Assembly (NCBI RefSeq): GCF_022513565.1
Contig: NZ_JAKWBE010000018.1
Coordinates: 62,001 to 126,000 of the forward strand
Reading direction: 5' to 3'
DNA length: 64,000 bases
Origin: Streptomyces gilvus
GTDB taxonomy: Bacteria > Actinomycetota > Actinomycetes > Streptomycetales > Streptomycetaceae
A model generated the notes under the pieces. The model did no database searches. It was given only the letters and a program-made list of their open reading frames with translations, and was not told the DNA's origin. Below, piece after piece: positions 25,738 to 34,435 of this stretch (the first letter of the stretch is position 1; each line of letters starts with the position of its first letter). Both the position numbers and the translations under genes were made by a program.

Positions 25738-26970
25738 CTAGTGGGCCACCGCGGCCGCGCCGTGCTCGTCGACGAGCGCGCCGGTGGTGAAACGGTCGAG
25801 CGAGAAGGGGGCGTTGAGGGGGTGGGGCGTGTCGTGGGCGATGGTGTGGGCGTAGACCCAGCCGACGCCCGGGGTGGCCTTGAAACCGCCCGTGCCCCAG
25901 CCGCAGTTGAGGTAGAGGTTGGCCACGGGGGTGAGGCCGACGATCGGTGAGGCGTCGGGGCTGACGTCGACGATGCCGCCCCAGGTGCGCAGGACGTGGG
26001 CGCGGGCGAAGACCGGGAACAGCTCCAGCGCCGCGGACATCTGCTCCTCGATGATGTGGAACGCGCCGCGCTGTGTATAGGAGTTGTACGCGTCGATGCC
26101 CGCGCCCATCACCAACTCGCCCTTGTGCGCCTGGCTGACGTACACGTGGACCGCGTTGGACATCACGACGGTCGGGTGCACGGGCTCCAGCAGTTCCGAC
26201 ACCAGGGCCTGCAACGGGTGGCTCTGGAGCGGGAGTTCGATGCCGGCCATGGCGGCGAGGACGGAGGTGTGGCCCGCCGAGCAGAGCGCCACCTTGCCCG
26301 CCGCTATGGGGCCGAGGCTGGTCCGTACACCGGTCACCCGGCCGCCGACCACGTCCAGGCCCGTCACCTCGCAGTTCTGGATGATGTCGATGCCGGCCGC
26401 GTCCGCCGAGCGGGCCAGGCCCCAGGCCACGTGGTCGTGCTTGGCGATGCCCGCGCGCGGCTGGTAGGTGCCGCCGAGGACCGGGTAGCGCACGTCGGGC
26501 GAGGTGTTGACGATCGGGCAGACGTCCTTGACGCCGTCCGCGTCCAGCCACTCCGCGTCGACGCCGTTGAGGCGGTTGGCCTCGACGCGGCGCACGCTGT
26601 CGCGGACGTCCTGGAGGCTGTGGGCGAGGTTGAGCACGCCGCGCTGGGAGAAGAGGATCGGGTAGTCCAGCTCCTCGGCCAGGCCCTCCCAGAGCTTGAG
26701 GGCGTGCTCGTAGATGCCGGCGCTCTCGTCCCACAGGTAGTTGGAGCGGATGATCGTGGTGTTGCGGGCCATGTTGCCGCCCGCCAGCCAGCCCTTCTCC
26801 AGCACGGCGACGTTGGTGATGCCGTGGTTCTTCGCCAGGTAGTGGGCGGTGGCCAGGCCGTGTCCGCCGCCGCCGACGACGACGACGTCGTACGAGCGCT
26901 TCGGCTCGGGCGTGCGCCACAGCCAGTCGGGGTGTTCGGGGAGCTCGGCGCCGGGGGTGCGGGGGCTCAT
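25738..26970 (-). CDS. soxB: sarcosine oxidase beta subunit
   Basis: A 410-residue flavoprotein subunit that carries the sarcosine-oxidising centre. The FAD-binding motif VVVGGGGHGLATAHYLA is at residues 30-46 and the C-terminal flavin contact NCGWGTGGFKATPG is present. The length equals that of known SoxB proteins. ATG at 26970 overlaps the glyA stop (ATGA), and soxDA follows after 24 bp. Electrons are passed to oxygen, giving hydrogen peroxide, while the methyl group goes to tetrahydrofolate on the alpha subunit. Confidence 0.95.
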   Translation of the reverse strand: MSPRTPGAELPEHPDWLWRTPEPKRSYDVVVVGGGGHGLATAHYLAKNHGITNVAVLEKGWLAGGNMARNTTIIRSNYLWDESAGIYEHALKLWEGLAEELDYPILFSQRGVLNLAHSLQDVRDSVRRVEANRLNGVDAEWLDADGVKDVCPIVNTSPDVRYPVLGGTYQPRAGIAKHDHVAWGLARSADAAGIDIIQNCEVTGLDVVGGRVTGVRTSLGPIAAGKVALCSAGHTSVLAAMAGIELPLQSHPLQALVSELLEPVHPTVVMSNAVHVYVSQAHKGELVMGAGIDAYNSYTQRGAFHIIEEQMSAALELFPVFARAHVLRTWGGIVDVSPDASPIVGLTPVANLYLNCGWGTGGFKATPGVGWVYAHTIAHDTPHPLNAPFSLDRFTTGALVDEHGAAAVAH

Positions 26971-28250
26971 CGGGCGTCTCCGTTGTCGGACAGGTGCGGG
27001 TAGAGCGGGTGCTTGGCGGCCAGCGCCTCGGTGCGGGCACGCAGGGCGGCCACGTCCGGTTCCGGCTGGAGCGCGAGGGCGATGACGTCCGCCACCTCGG
27101 CGAAGTCCTCCTCGGTGAAGCCCCGGGTGGCGAGGGCGGGGGTGCCGATGCGCAGGCCCGAGGTGACCATGGGCGGGCGCGGGTCGAAGGGGACGGCGTT
27201 GCGGTTGACGGTGATGCCGATGTCGTGGAGCAGGTCCTCCGCCTGGCGGCCGTCCAGCGGGGATTCGCGCAGGTCGACGAGGACCAGGTGGACGTCGGTG
27301 CCGCCGGTGAGCACCTTCACGCCCGCGGCCGTCGCGTCCGGCCGCGTCAGACGTTCGGCGAGGACGCGGGCTCCGGCGAGGGTCCTCGCCTGCCGCTCGG
27401 CGAACTCCGGTGACGCGGCGACCTTGAAGGAGACCGCCTTCGCCGCGATGACGTGCTCCAGCGGGCCGCCCTGCATGCCTGGGAACACCGCCGAGTTGAT
27501 CTTCTTGGCGAGGTCGGCGTCATCGGTGAGGATGACCCCGCCGCGCGGGCCGCCGAGGGTCTTGTGGGTGGTGGTCGTGGTGACGTGGGCGTGCGGTACG
27601 GGGTTCGGGTGCAGGCCCGCCGCGACCAGGCCGGCGAAGTGCGCCATGTCGACCATCAGCAGGGCGCCGACTTCGTCGGCGATCCGGCGGAAGGCCGCGA
27701 AGTCCAGCTGCCGGGGGTACGCCGACCAGCCCGCGATGATCATCTTGGGACGGTGTTCCTTGGCGAGGCGCTCGACCTCGTCCAGGTCGACCAGGTTGTC
27801 GGCCTCGGAGACGTGGTAGGGCACGACGTTGAGCATCTTGCCGCTGTAGTTGATGCGCATGCCGTGGGTGAGGTGGCCGCCGTGCGCGAGGTCGAGGCCG
27901 AGGACGGTGTCGCCGGGCCGCAACAGGGCGAAGAACACGGCGGTGTTGGCCTGGGCGCCGGAGTGCGGCTGGACGTTGGCGAACCCGGCCCCGAACAGGG
28001 ACTTGATCCGTTCGATCGCCAACCGCTCGGTGACGTCGACGTGTTCGCAGCCGCCGTAGTAGCGGCGGCCGGGGTAGCCCTCGGCGTACTTGTTGGTGGC
28101 GACCGAGCCCTGGGCCTCCATCACGGCGGTGGGCGCGAAGTTCTCGGAGGCGATCATCTCGAGGGTGGACTGCTGGCGGTGCAGCTCGGCCCGCAGGGCC
28201 GCGTGGACCTCGGGGTCCAGCTCCGCCAGGGGGGTGTTCAGCGCGTTCAT
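26967..28250 (-). CDS. glyA: serine hydroxymethyltransferase
   Basis: A 427-residue PLP enzyme of full length. The PLP lysine is K230 in TTTTHKTLGGPRGG, and the cofactor-binding SENFAP and DMAHFAGLVAAG blocks are intact. It combines glycine with 5,10-methylene-THF to give serine, thus consuming both products of sarcosine oxidation made by its operon neighbours. ATG at 28250 overlaps the end of the folD remnant. It is probably a catabolic paralogue, with a housekeeping copy elsewhere. Confidence 0.96.
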   Translation of the reverse strand: MNALNTPLAELDPEVHAALRAELHRQQSTLEMIASENFAPTAVMEAQGSVATNKYAEGYPGRRYYGGCEHVDVTERLAIERIKSLFGAGFANVQPHSGAQANTAVFFALLRPGDTVLGLDLAHGGHLTHGMRINYSGKMLNVVPYHVSEADNLVDLDEVERLAKEHRPKMIIAGWSAYPRQLDFAAFRRIADEVGALLMVDMAHFAGLVAAGLHPNPVPHAHVTTTTTHKTLGGPRGGVILTDDADLAKKINSAVFPGMQGGPLEHVIAAKAVSFKVAASPEFAERQARTLAGARVLAERLTRPDATAAGVKVLTGGTDVHLVLVDLRESPLDGRQAEDLLHDIGITVNRNAVPFDPRPPMVTSGLRIGTPALATRGFTEEDFAEVADVIALALQPEPDVAALRARTEALAAKHPLYPHLSDNGDAR

Positions 28251-28690
28251 ACGGCGTTCGCGTTCCTCTCGGCGGCCTCGACGACGTTGGCGAGCAACAT
28301 CGCCCGGGTCATGGGGCCGACGCCCCCGGGCATCGGAGCCCAGCGCTCCGCGGGATGGGCCGCGACAGCCGGTCGGGCGGCAGCGGCGCCATCGTGGCTG
28401 GTCGCGCAGTTCCCCGCGCTCCTTCGGGGCGCTGCCGAACCGGACCCGGCTCTGCCTGGTCCTTTCGCGGCGTCGGCGGGCAGCTCCCGCCGGATGGAGG
28501 CGATCCCGACCTGGCCGCGGTCGCGGTGCTTGCCGGCGACGTAGGCACGGCTGCCGGGGTCGTCACCGACGAGTACGGTGCCGAGACCGGGCGGAGGCCC
28601 ACCGGCGGCCGTCACCTCGGCCGGGCGATCGGCGAGTTCACGCCGGATGACGGAGGCGGTGGCCTTGCCGTCGAGGAGTTGTGCGCTCAC
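28247..28690 (-). pseudogene. folD: folD with internal deletion replaced by a palindromic repeat
   Basis: The first ~58 codons (LLDGKATASVIRREL, GLGTVLVGDDPGSRAYV, GIASIRRELPADA) and the last ~28 (PMPGGVGPMTRAMLL) match methylenetetrahydrofolate dehydrogenase/cyclohydrolase. The roughly 190 residues between, which hold the rest of the active site and the NADP-binding domain, are missing. In their place are about 60 residues encoded by a Streptomyces repeat (28394-28436) and flanking DNA. The frame stays open, 147 residues against about 285 in the family, but the product cannot be an active enzyme. GTG at 28690 has AAGGAG. The stop overlaps the glyA start, so coupling is preserved. Confidence 0.85.
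28394..28436 (+). repeat. palindromic Streptomyces repeat, copy 1, within folD
   Basis: The segment reads GTGGCTGGTCGCGC, GTTCCCCGCGC and then CTTCGGGGCGCT. Copy 2 has the same blocks in the opposite orientation about 300 bp away. Similar elements lie between genes throughout Streptomyces; here the copy sits exactly where the middle of folD is missing. Confidence 0.75.
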
Positions 28691-28722
28691 CGGCGGCACT
28701 CCTTCCCATGGGGCTGACACGG
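28690..28722 (-). promoter_or_regulatory. short leader of the folD remnant
   Basis: These 33 bases between the repeat copy 2 and the GTG of the folD remnant contain the AAGGAG ribosome site. No promoter is obvious, so transcription probably reads through from the dimethylglycine oxidase gene. Confidence 0.35.
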
Positions 28723-28785
28723 AGCGCCCCCAAGGGGCGCGGGGAACGGCGCGACCAGCCACGACGAACCCGCAGCCGAACAACG
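28722..28785 (-). repeat. palindromic Streptomyces repeat, copy 2, between dmg and folD
   Basis: On the minus strand it reads GTGGCTGGTCGCGCCGTTCC and then CCGCGCCCCTTGGGGGCGCT, matching copy 1 over about 40 bases with a few changes. The GCGCCCC/GGGGCGC dyad forms a stable hairpin. It fills the gap between the dimethylglycine oxidase stop and the folD remnant, where it may also damp read-through. Confidence 0.75.
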
Positions 28786-28798
28786 ACCCACCGCGGAC

Positions 28799-31237
28799 TC
28801 ACCCACGCAGCCGCGACATCGTCGGGTCGAACAAGGGCTCTTCGGCGACGACCGCCTCGATCCGCTGATCGAAATACCCGATGTGCAGCACCGTCCCCGG
28901 CGAAGCCACCTCCGCCGGCAGCCACGCGTACGCGATCCCCTTGCCGATCGTGTAGCCGTACGCCGCGCTGGTGACGTAGCCGACGGCCCGCTCGCCGTCG
29001 TACACCGGCTCCTTGCCGAGGACGACCGAGCGCGGGTCGTCGATGGTGAGGCAGGCCAGCTTGCGCCGGACGTCGGCCTTGCGGCGCTCCAGCGCGGCCT
29101 TGCCCACGAAGTCGTCCTTGTCGAGCTTGACGGCGAAGCCCACGCCCGCCTCGTACGGGTCGTGCTCGTAGGACATGTCGGTGCCGAAGGACCGGTACCC
29201 CTTCTCCAGGCGCAGGCTGTTGAAGGCGCCGCGGCCGGCGATGACGCCGCCCAGCGGTTCGGCCGCCGCCCACAGCGTGTCCCAGAGCTTCTCGCCGAGG
29301 TCGGCGGTGGTGTACAGCTCCCAGCCGAGCTCACCGACGTACGACAGGCGCAGGGCGGTGACCGGGACGGAGCCGATGTGGGCGCGTTTGGCGCGGAAGT
29401 ACTTCAGGCCGTCGCCCGAGAAGTCCTCGTCCGTCAGCGGCTGCAGGACCTTGCGGGCCAGCGGGCCCCACAGGCCGATGCAGCACGTGCCGGGCGTGAT
29501 GTCGCGGACCTGGACCGTGCCGTCGGCCGGCAGGTGACGGGTGAACCAGTCGAGGTCGAGGTTGCCGTTGGCGCCGATCTGGAACAGGTCGCGGGCCAGC
29601 CGCGCCACGGTGATGTCGCTGCGGATGCCGCCGTCGTGGTCCAGGAGCAGCGTGTACGTCACCGAGCCGACCGACTTGGCGACCTTGCCGGTGACCAGCC
29701 GCTCCAGGAAGTCGGCGGCACCGGGGCCGCTGACCTCCAGGCGCTTGAGGGCGGTCATGTCGTACAGGGCGACCGTCTCACGGGTGGCCTGGGCCTCGGC
29801 GCCGACGATCGGCGACCAGTACCGTGCCGCCCAGTCGTTGGGGGTGGGGATCGAACGGCCTTCCACCAGGCGGGCGTTGGCCTCGTACCACTGCGGGCGC
29901 TCCCAGCCGTTCGCCTCCAGGAAGAACGCTCCGTGCTCCTGCTGGCGGGTGTGGAAGGGGCTCTTGCGGATCGGGCGCGGCTTACCGCTCGGCTGCAGCG
30001 GGTGGAGGATGTCGTAGACCTCGACGAAGTTCTGGCAGTCGCGGGCCAGGACGTACTCGGGGGTCAGCTGGTGCGGCTCGAAGCGGTTGACGTCGCACTC
30101 GTGCAGGTCGAAGGACGAGCAGTGACCGTCGACCAGCCACTCGGCCATCGCCCGGCCGACGCCCGCGGAGTGGGTGACCCAGACGGCCTCGGCGACCCAG
30201 AAGCCCTTGACGTCCGGGGACTCGCCGAGCAGCGGGAAGTTGTCGGTGGTGAAGGAGAAGAGGCCGTTGATGCCCTCCTCGATCTTGGCGTCCTGGGTCG
30301 CGGGGAGCAGGGACTGGGTCTCGCTCCAGGCGGGCGCGAAGTCCTCCTCGGTGAACTTCAGCACCGAGGGCATCTGGTCGGCCGCGTCCACGGAGAGGAT
30401 GTCGTCCGCCGAGATCGGCATGGGGCGGTGGCCGTAGTAGCCGATGCCGATGCCGTCGAAGCGGTCGCGGTAGTAGAGGTCGGCGTCCTGGTGGCGCAGG
30501 ATCGGGCGCACCGCCTCCTCGGTCTGGCCGGCGAGGGCGGGGACGGGGCCGGTCCAGGCGAGCTGGTGGGCGAGCGGGGTCAGCGGGAGGTTCATGCCGG
30601 CCATGCGGGCGATCCTCGGGCCCCAGATGCCGGCGCAGCACACGACGATGTCGGCGTCGAGGTCGCCGTGGTCGGTGCGGACGCCGGTGACCTCGCCGTC
30701 GGCCTGGAGGACGTCGAGGACCTCGTGGCGGGCGAGGAAGCGTACGCCGCGCTCGGTGGCCCGGCGGATCTGGGCCTCGACCGCGAGGACGGCCTTGGCG
30801 AGGCCGTCGGTGGGGACCAGGAGGCCGCCGAGGACCTTGTCTCGGTCGACCAGGGGGTGCTGCTCGACGCACTCGTCGGGGGTCAGCAGTCGGGCCTCGA
30901 CGCCCCAGGCGGTGATCCAGCCGTGGCGGCGGTGCAGTTCGGTGAGGCGCTCGGGGGTGGTGGCCACTTCGAGGCCGCCGACCTGCAGGAAGCAGGGCTT
31001 GCCGTCGACGTCGAGGGAGCAGAACTTCTCGACGGTGTAGCGGGCCAGCTCGGTCATGGTCTTCGACGAGTTCGTCTGGAAGACCAGGCCGGGGGCGTGC
31101 GACGAGGATCCTCCGGTGGCGGGGAGGGGGCCCTGGTCGACCACGGTCACTTCGGTCCAGCCTCGTGCGGAGATCTCGTCCGCGAGAGCCGCACCCACGA
31201 CGCCCGCTCCGATGATCACCACTCGGGGTCCCGCCAT
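28799..31237 (-). CDS. dmg: dimethylglycine oxidase (FAD oxidase + GcvT-like THF domain)
   Basis: An 812-residue two-part enzyme. The N-terminal half is a DAO-type flavoprotein: the FAD motif VVIIGAGVVGAALADE is at 5-20, and SSHAPGLVFQ holds the His (about H47) that in Arthrobacter dimethylglycine oxidase carries covalent FAD. The C-terminal half (about 430-812) is a GcvT aminomethyltransferase fold (ITPGTCCIGLWGP, LRLSYVGELGWELY) that passes the methyl to tetrahydrofolate. It turns dimethylglycine into sarcosine plus 5,10-methylene-THF. ATG at 31237 has CGGAGGTG. It heads the operon with folD', glyA, soxB, soxDA and soxG. A sarcosine dehydrogenase-like activity is the alternative. Confidence 0.9.
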   Translation of the reverse strand: MAGPRVVIIGAGVVGAALADEISARGWTEVTVVDQGPLPATGGSSSHAPGLVFQTNSSKTMTELARYTVEKFCSLDVDGKPCFLQVGGLEVATTPERLTELHRRHGWITAWGVEARLLTPDECVEQHPLVDRDKVLGGLLVPTDGLAKAVLAVEAQIRRATERGVRFLARHEVLDVLQADGEVTGVRTDHGDLDADIVVCCAGIWGPRIARMAGMNLPLTPLAHQLAWTGPVPALAGQTEEAVRPILRHQDADLYYRDRFDGIGIGYYGHRPMPISADDILSVDAADQMPSVLKFTEEDFAPAWSETQSLLPATQDAKIEEGINGLFSFTTDNFPLLGESPDVKGFWVAEAVWVTHSAGVGRAMAEWLVDGHCSSFDLHECDVNRFEPHQLTPEYVLARDCQNFVEVYDILHPLQPSGKPRPIRKSPFHTRQQEHGAFFLEANGWERPQWYEANARLVEGRSIPTPNDWAARYWSPIVGAEAQATRETVALYDMTALKRLEVSGPGAADFLERLVTGKVAKSVGSVTYTLLLDHDGGIRSDITVARLARDLFQIGANGNLDLDWFTRHLPADGTVQVRDITPGTCCIGLWGPLARKVLQPLTDEDFSGDGLKYFRAKRAHIGSVPVTALRLSYVGELGWELYTTADLGEKLWDTLWAAAEPLGGVIAGRGAFNSLRLEKGYRSFGTDMSYEHDPYEAGVGFAVKLDKDDFVGKAALERRKADVRRKLACLTIDDPRSVVLGKEPVYDGERAVGYVTSAAYGYTIGKGIAYAWLPAEVASPGTVLHIGYFDQRIEAVVAEEPLFDPTMSRLRG

Positions 31238-31265
31238 CGCCGCACCTCCGAAATCAAACCGGTCA

Positions 31266-31301
31266 GTTGCTGCCTACGCAACACGATTCAGGTTGCGCAA
31301 C
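31266..31301. promoter_or_regulatory. GTTGC-N7-GCAAC operator before the dmg-sox operon
   Basis: GTTGCTGCCTACGCAAC (31266-31282) is a perfect 5-7-5 dyad, followed by the compact GTTGCGCAAC (31292-31301). They lie 29-64 bp upstream of the dimethylglycine oxidase start. The same motif precedes the other betaine units, so this is a candidate site for the IclR regulator at 50332. Confidence 0.65.
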
Positions 31302-31384
31302 TCAGCGTGCCTGCCGTCGGGAGGGGGTGTCAAGGGGTCCGTGACGTAGGAAAACGGCCCGTCACAGGCCCGGAACACGGCAAT

Positions 31385-31426
31385 GCCCGGCGGGCGGTGC
31401 GCGACTGCGCGCACCGCCCGCCGGGC
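31385..31426 (-). terminator. 19-bp stem-loop after the betaine importer operon
   Basis: A perfect 19-bp stem (31385-31403 with 31408-31426) with an ACTG loop lies 26 bp past the stop of the betaine-binding protein. It is one of the strongest hairpins in the window and separates this operon from the dmg promoter. Confidence 0.85.
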
Positions 31427-31451
31427 GGGTCCGACCGGTCCGTGCCGTGGG

Positions 31452-32420
31452 CTACTTGAGCCAGGCGTCCACCTTGTCCTTGTTGGCGTCGACCCACTTC
31501 TTGGCGGCCGCGTCGTCGCTCAGCTTGTCCTGGGCGATGTACTTGGCGACCTCGTTCTGGTCGTCGTTGGTCCAGTTGAAGTTCTTCACCAGGTTGTAGG
31601 CGGGGCTGCCGGACTTGGCGAACTTCGCGCTGACGATCTTGTTGAGGTTGTAGACGGGGTAGTCGCAGGCGACCTTGGCGGCGTCCGCGTCACAGCCCGT
31701 CTTGTACGCCGGCAGGCTGACCTTCTTCAGCGGCACCTCGGACAGGAACCACTGCGGCTCGTAGAAGTAGCCGATGACCCACTTCTTGTTCTTCTCGGCG
31801 TCGCGGAAGGCCGTGATGAGCGCGGCCTCACTGCCCGCGTAGACCACCTTGAAGTTCAGGTTGAGGTTCTTCACCAGCGCCGCGTCGTTGGTGACGTAGG
31901 ACGGGTCACCGTCCAGGAGCTGGCCCTTGCCGCCCGACTCGGACGTCTTGAACTTCGAGGCGTACTTGTTGAGGTTCTTCCACTGCAGGATGTCGGGGTG
32001 GGCCTGGGCCAGCCACGGCGGCACGTACCAGCCGATGATGCCCTTGTTGCCGGTCTGGCCGGCGTCCACGGCCGTCTTCTGCTCGTCGATGTACTTCTTC
32101 ACCAGGTCGGCGTGGCCCCAGTTCTCCAGCACGGCGTCCACCTCGCCGGTGCCGAAGCCCTGCCAGGCGATCTCTTCCTTGAGGTTCTTCTTGTTCACCG
32201 TGCAGCCGAGGTTGTGCTGGGCGACGTACGCGACGACCGCCGCGTCGGCCTCGTACCCCACCCAGGGGTTGACCGCGAGGTTGAACGTGCCGCACTTGCC
32301 GGAGCTGCCCGCGCTGTTCGAACCCGAGGAGGTGTCGCCGACCTTCGCGCCGCCGCACGCGGTGAGGGTGAGGCCGAGGACGGCCAGGCCGGCCGCGCCG
32401 GCTCGCCAGTGTCTTGCCAT
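31452..32420 (-). CDS. glycine betaine-binding lipoprotein
   Basis: A 322-residue OpuAC-type substrate-binding protein. The lipobox is LGLTLTACGG (Cys at about residue 21). The mature domain has VNPWVGYEADAAVVAYVAQ near its start and FGTGEVDAVLENWGHADL, both usual in betaine/choline-binding proteins; Trp residues of the ligand cage are present (NPWVG, ENWGH, GWYVPPW). ATG at 32420 follows AAAGGAG. It ends the betB-ATPase-permease operon. Confidence 0.92.
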   Translation of the reverse strand: MARHWRAGAAGLAVLGLTLTACGGAKVGDTSSGSNSAGSSGKCGTFNLAVNPWVGYEADAAVVAYVAQHNLGCTVNKKNLKEEIAWQGFGTGEVDAVLENWGHADLVKKYIDEQKTAVDAGQTGNKGIIGWYVPPWLAQAHPDILQWKNLNKYASKFKTSESGGKGQLLDGDPSYVTNDAALVKNLNLNFKVVYAGSEAALITAFRDAEKNKKWVIGYFYEPQWFLSEVPLKKVSLPAYKTGCDADAAKVACDYPVYNLNKIVSAKFAKSGSPAYNLVKNFNWTNDDQNEVAKYIAQDKLSDDAAAKKWVDANKDKVDAWLK

Positions 32421-32434
32421 GGTGTCCTGCTCCT

Positions 32435-34435
32435 TTAAGCGCCGGCGCGTCGCGCCGCGGCCTGAGTGATCCGGTCGAACATGACTCCGAGCAGTACGAT
32501 GGCGAGCCCTGCCGCCAGCCCCTTGCCGTACAGCTCGCCCTGCGAGAATCCGGCCACGACGTCGTAGCCGAGGGCTCCTGCGCCTACCAGGCCGCCCACA
32601 ACAACCATCGACAGCACGTAGATCAGGCCCTGGTTGGTCGCGAGCGTCAGGGCACTGCGTGACATCGGCAGTTGGACCTTGGTGATGATCTGCCAGGTGT
32701 TGCACCCGGCGGAGGTGGCCGCCTCCACGGTGGTCTCGGGCACGGCCCGGATCCCGTCCGCGATGATCTTCATGGCGACGGGGGCGCCGTAGACGATCGC
32801 CGCCACGATGGCCGTGAAGCGGGTGGCGCCGAACAGCGCGAGGAACGGCACCAGATAGACGAACGGCGGCATGACCTGGGCCGCGTCCAGGGTGGGCCGG
32901 ATCGTCCGGTCCACCAGGGTGCTGCGGCCCATCCACACGCCGAAGACCACGCCGAGGATCATCACCAGGACCGTCGCGACGATCGTCGAGGCGAGCGTGG
33001 TCATGGCGTCCGACCACACACCGGTGGCGACCAGCAGGCCCACGCACACGGCGGTGGTGATCCCGGACTTCCAGCCGCCCAGCACCACGGCGAGGGCGAC
33101 CAGCACCGCGCCGACCAGCCACCACGGGGAGTCGGTGAGCAGCGTCTGGAACGGGTTGAGCAGGCCGTTGGTGATGCCGTCGCGGAAGGCGTTGGTCAGG
33201 CCCGACAGGTTGTCCTGCACCCAGGTGGCCGCGGTGTCCGTCCCGCTCGCGATGTGGGTTCCGACGGTGCCGTCGCCGGGGAAGTCGGCCGCCCACAGGT
33301 AGGTGTGCGAGAGGTAGATCAGGACCACCGTGACCACGGCACCTGCGCCCAGCAGCGGAGCGCGCCACTTGGTGAAGTCGTGCCTGGCGTTGCGCGCGTT
33401 CTCCTCGCGCGCGGCGGCCGCGGTGGTGACCCGGTCCAGCACGATCGCCAGGATCACGATGGCGAGGCCCGCGTTGAAGGCCGTGCCGACGTCGAGCGAC
33501 TGCAGCGCCTGCAGGACGTTGACGCCGAGGCCCGGCGCGTTGATCAGTGCCGCGATGGTCACCATGGCCAGGGCGGCCATGATGGTCTGGTTGACGCCCA
33601 TCACCACGGTCCGCTTGGACATCGGCAGCAGGACCTTCAGCAGCGACTGACGGCGCGTGGCACCGAGGGAGTCCGCTGCCTCGACGGTCGTCCTCGACAC
33701 GTTGCGGATGGCGTGTGCCGTGATGCGGATCGTCGGCGGGGCCGCGTAGATCACGGTGGCGATGGTGGCCGACGCTCCGCCGATGAGGAAGAACAGGGTC
33801 AGCGGCGCCAGGTAGACGAAGGTCGGCATCGTCTGCATGAAGTCCAGGAACGGCGTGACGAACCGGTTGAACCGGTCCGAGAGTCCGGCCCACACCCCGA
33901 GCGGGATGGCGAAGAGCAGGGCCACGAACACCGCGCACAGGATCAGCGCCAGGGTGTCCATGCTCTCCTGCCACAGGCCCTGCACCCCGAGGAAGGTGAA
34001 GCCGGCCACGGCCAGCAGGGCGACCTTCCAGTTGCCCAGGGCCCAGGAGACGAATCCGGCGAGGCCGACGACACCGAGCCAGCCGATCTGCGGGACCGGG
34101 CGGGACCCGGACGGCTGGGAGATCAGGTGCTGGACGAAGGTCACCAGGTTGTCGATGACCAGCCGGATCTCGTTGAAGAAGTACAGGAAGAGCGGGTTGG
34201 AGTTGCGGTTGGCGCCGATGGAGTCGTTGAAGTCGTTGATCCACCGGTGCAGGTCGGTGAGATCGGCCACCGCCAGGGACAGGGTCTGCTTGCCGCGCAG
34301 GACGGCGAAGAGCACCAGCCAGATGACGAGGATCGCGGCGATCATCACGGGCCGGCCGACCTTGCGCACGCCTCTTGCGGGCGCGGCCGGTTGCGCGGCC
34401 TCCGTCTGCTCCGGTTTCTCCATGACGACGGTCAT
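32435..34435 (-). CDS. double-length glycine betaine ABC permease
   Basis: A 666-residue membrane protein with two complete OpuAB/ProW-type permease domains in tandem (about residues 135-335 and 430-655). Each has its own EAA-type loop (VEAADSLGATRRQSLLKVLL and VEAATSAGCNTWQIITKVQL). Most related systems use one domain as a homodimer; this one encodes the pseudo-dimer in one chain. ATG at 34435 overlaps the ATPase stop by one base (TGATG). The binding-protein gene follows 14 bp later. Confidence 0.92.
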   Translation of the reverse strand: MTVVMEKPEQTEAAQPAAPARGVRKVGRPVMIAAILVIWLVLFAVLRGKQTLSLAVADLTDLHRWINDFNDSIGANRNSNPLFLYFFNEIRLVIDNLVTFVQHLISQPSGSRPVPQIGWLGVVGLAGFVSWALGNWKVALLAVAGFTFLGVQGLWQESMDTLALILCAVFVALLFAIPLGVWAGLSDRFNRFVTPFLDFMQTMPTFVYLAPLTLFFLIGGASATIATVIYAAPPTIRITAHAIRNVSRTTVEAADSLGATRRQSLLKVLLPMSKRTVVMGVNQTIMAALAMVTIAALINAPGLGVNVLQALQSLDVGTAFNAGLAIVILAIVLDRVTTAAAAREENARNARHDFTKWRAPLLGAGAVVTVVLIYLSHTYLWAADFPGDGTVGTHIASGTDTAATWVQDNLSGLTNAFRDGITNGLLNPFQTLLTDSPWWLVGAVLVALAVVLGGWKSGITTAVCVGLLVATGVWSDAMTTLASTIVATVLVMILGVVFGVWMGRSTLVDRTIRPTLDAAQVMPPFVYLVPFLALFGATRFTAIVAAIVYGAPVAMKIIADGIRAVPETTVEAATSAGCNTWQIITKVQLPMSRSALTLATNQGLIYVLSMVVVGGLVGAGALGYDVVAGFSQGELYGKGLAAGLAIVLLGVMFDRITQAAARRAGA

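Noticed and set aside
28883..31459. 858-codon plus-strand frame opposite the dimethylglycine oxidase gene
   Set aside because: Shadow frame with Gly/Val/Asp bias and no motif.
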